64,000 nucleotides of DNA from Pyxicephalus adspersus (lineage: Eukaryota > Chordata > Amphibia > Anura > Pyxicephalidae), in the NCBI RefSeq assembly GCF_032062135.1, contig NC_092862.1:99601624-99665623 (forward strand). Direction: 5' to 3'. Below, piece after piece: positions 63,907-64,000 of the stretch (positions within the stretch are counted from its first letter, which is position 1; each line of letters starts with the position of its first letter). Position numbers and translations under genes: made by a program. Below the pieces are notes generated by a model. The model was not told the DNA's origin and searched no databases. It was given only the letters and a program-made list of their open reading frames with translations.

Positions 63907-64000
63907 AGATTGTAAGCTCTTCAGGGCAGGGTCCTCTCCTCCTGTATCACTGTCTGTATTAGTCTGTCATTTGCAATCCCTATTTAATGTACAGCGCTGC
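63907..64000 (-). repeat. Frog-type interspersed repeat, copy 3, cut by window end
   Basis: AGATTGTAAGCTCTTCAGGG, CAGGGTCCTCTCCTCCTGTA, ACTGTCTGTATTAGTCTGTC and TTTAATGTACAGCGCTGC form the inverse of 10146-10276. The rest of the element lies beyond the window. Confidence 0.88.

Larger units (their letters stand above)
33951..64000 (+). other. CNTNAP2: 5' part of the intron downstream of the CNTNAP2 exon (intron 4 by human numbering)
   Basis: Starts with a consensus GTAAGT donor and runs beyond the window with no further exon recognised. A complete discoidin-to-laminin-G reading frame is never resumed. Outside the listed elements, I see no gene or RNA in 35330-37300, 37390-43090, 44120-49030, 52340-55700, 56100-58480, 58730-59510, 61030-61800 and 63030-63900. 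These hold AT-rich sequence with unresolved repeat fragments. Confidence 0.75.

Noticed and set aside
1..64000. tRNA, rRNA, microRNA, CRISPR array or bacterial-type operon
   Set aside because: None seen. Spaced repeats are microsatellites, a minisatellite and transposons, and the single gene is spliced.

Overview
This window looks like an intronic stretch of a large vertebrate nuclear genome, most likely an anuran amphibian. It is AT-rich and spliced, with no operons, ribosome binding sites or long open reading frames. The interspersed repeats resemble families I associate with frogs: Tc1/mariner and hAT miniature elements, CR1- and L1-type LINE remnants, and a repeat carrying 'AACAGGATTTATATAG' and 'GCAGCGCTGTACATT'. 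The frog assignment rests on recalled repeat families, not on a search.

The one convincing coding feature is a 148-bp exon on the + strand at 33803-33950. It encodes the last third of an F5/8 type C (discoidin) domain of a contactin-associated protein. Sequence, exon length, phase and the split codon at its 3' end all fit CNTNAP2 (Caspr2), corresponding to human exon 4. On that reading, 1-33802 is the end of one intron (intron 3) and 33951-64000 the start of the next (intron 4). Both are at least 30 kb, as expected for this very long gene.

Upstream intron (1-33802): an old spaced duplication (~1083 and ~2395), a 28-bp-unit minisatellite (3.2-3.85 kb), three copies of a Tc1/mariner-like miniature element (3.94, 17.57 and 30.0 kb) plus a terminus at 33.1 kb, a palindromic MITE at 9.7 kb, two hAT MITEs with perfect 8-bp target duplications (16.0 and 27.2 kb), a decayed Tc1-like transposase (17.15 kb), a hairpin element (21.1 kb), a TTAA-associated element (22.4 kb), a probable solo LTR with a 5-bp target duplication (23.7 kb) and a CR1-like reverse transcriptase remnant on the minus strand (32.35 kb).

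Downstream intron (33951-64000): a MITE with 'AAGCTACGTACACACGT'-type ends (34.5 kb), a third hAT MITE with perfect duplications (35.0 kb), a GATA microsatellite (37.3 kb), a strand-asymmetric G-poor block (43.2-44.1 kb), two palindromic MITEs flanked by 3-bp direct repeats (49.0 and 52.1 kb), a TTAA-flanked MITE (50.15 kb), a DNA-transposon-like end (51.2 kb), possible conserved noncoding segments (55.7, 58.5 and 60.6 kb) and an L1-type ORF2 3' fragment (62.1-63.0 kb). I found no previously undescribed gene system. The main interest lies in one exon inside two long introns and in well-resolved transposon boundaries.
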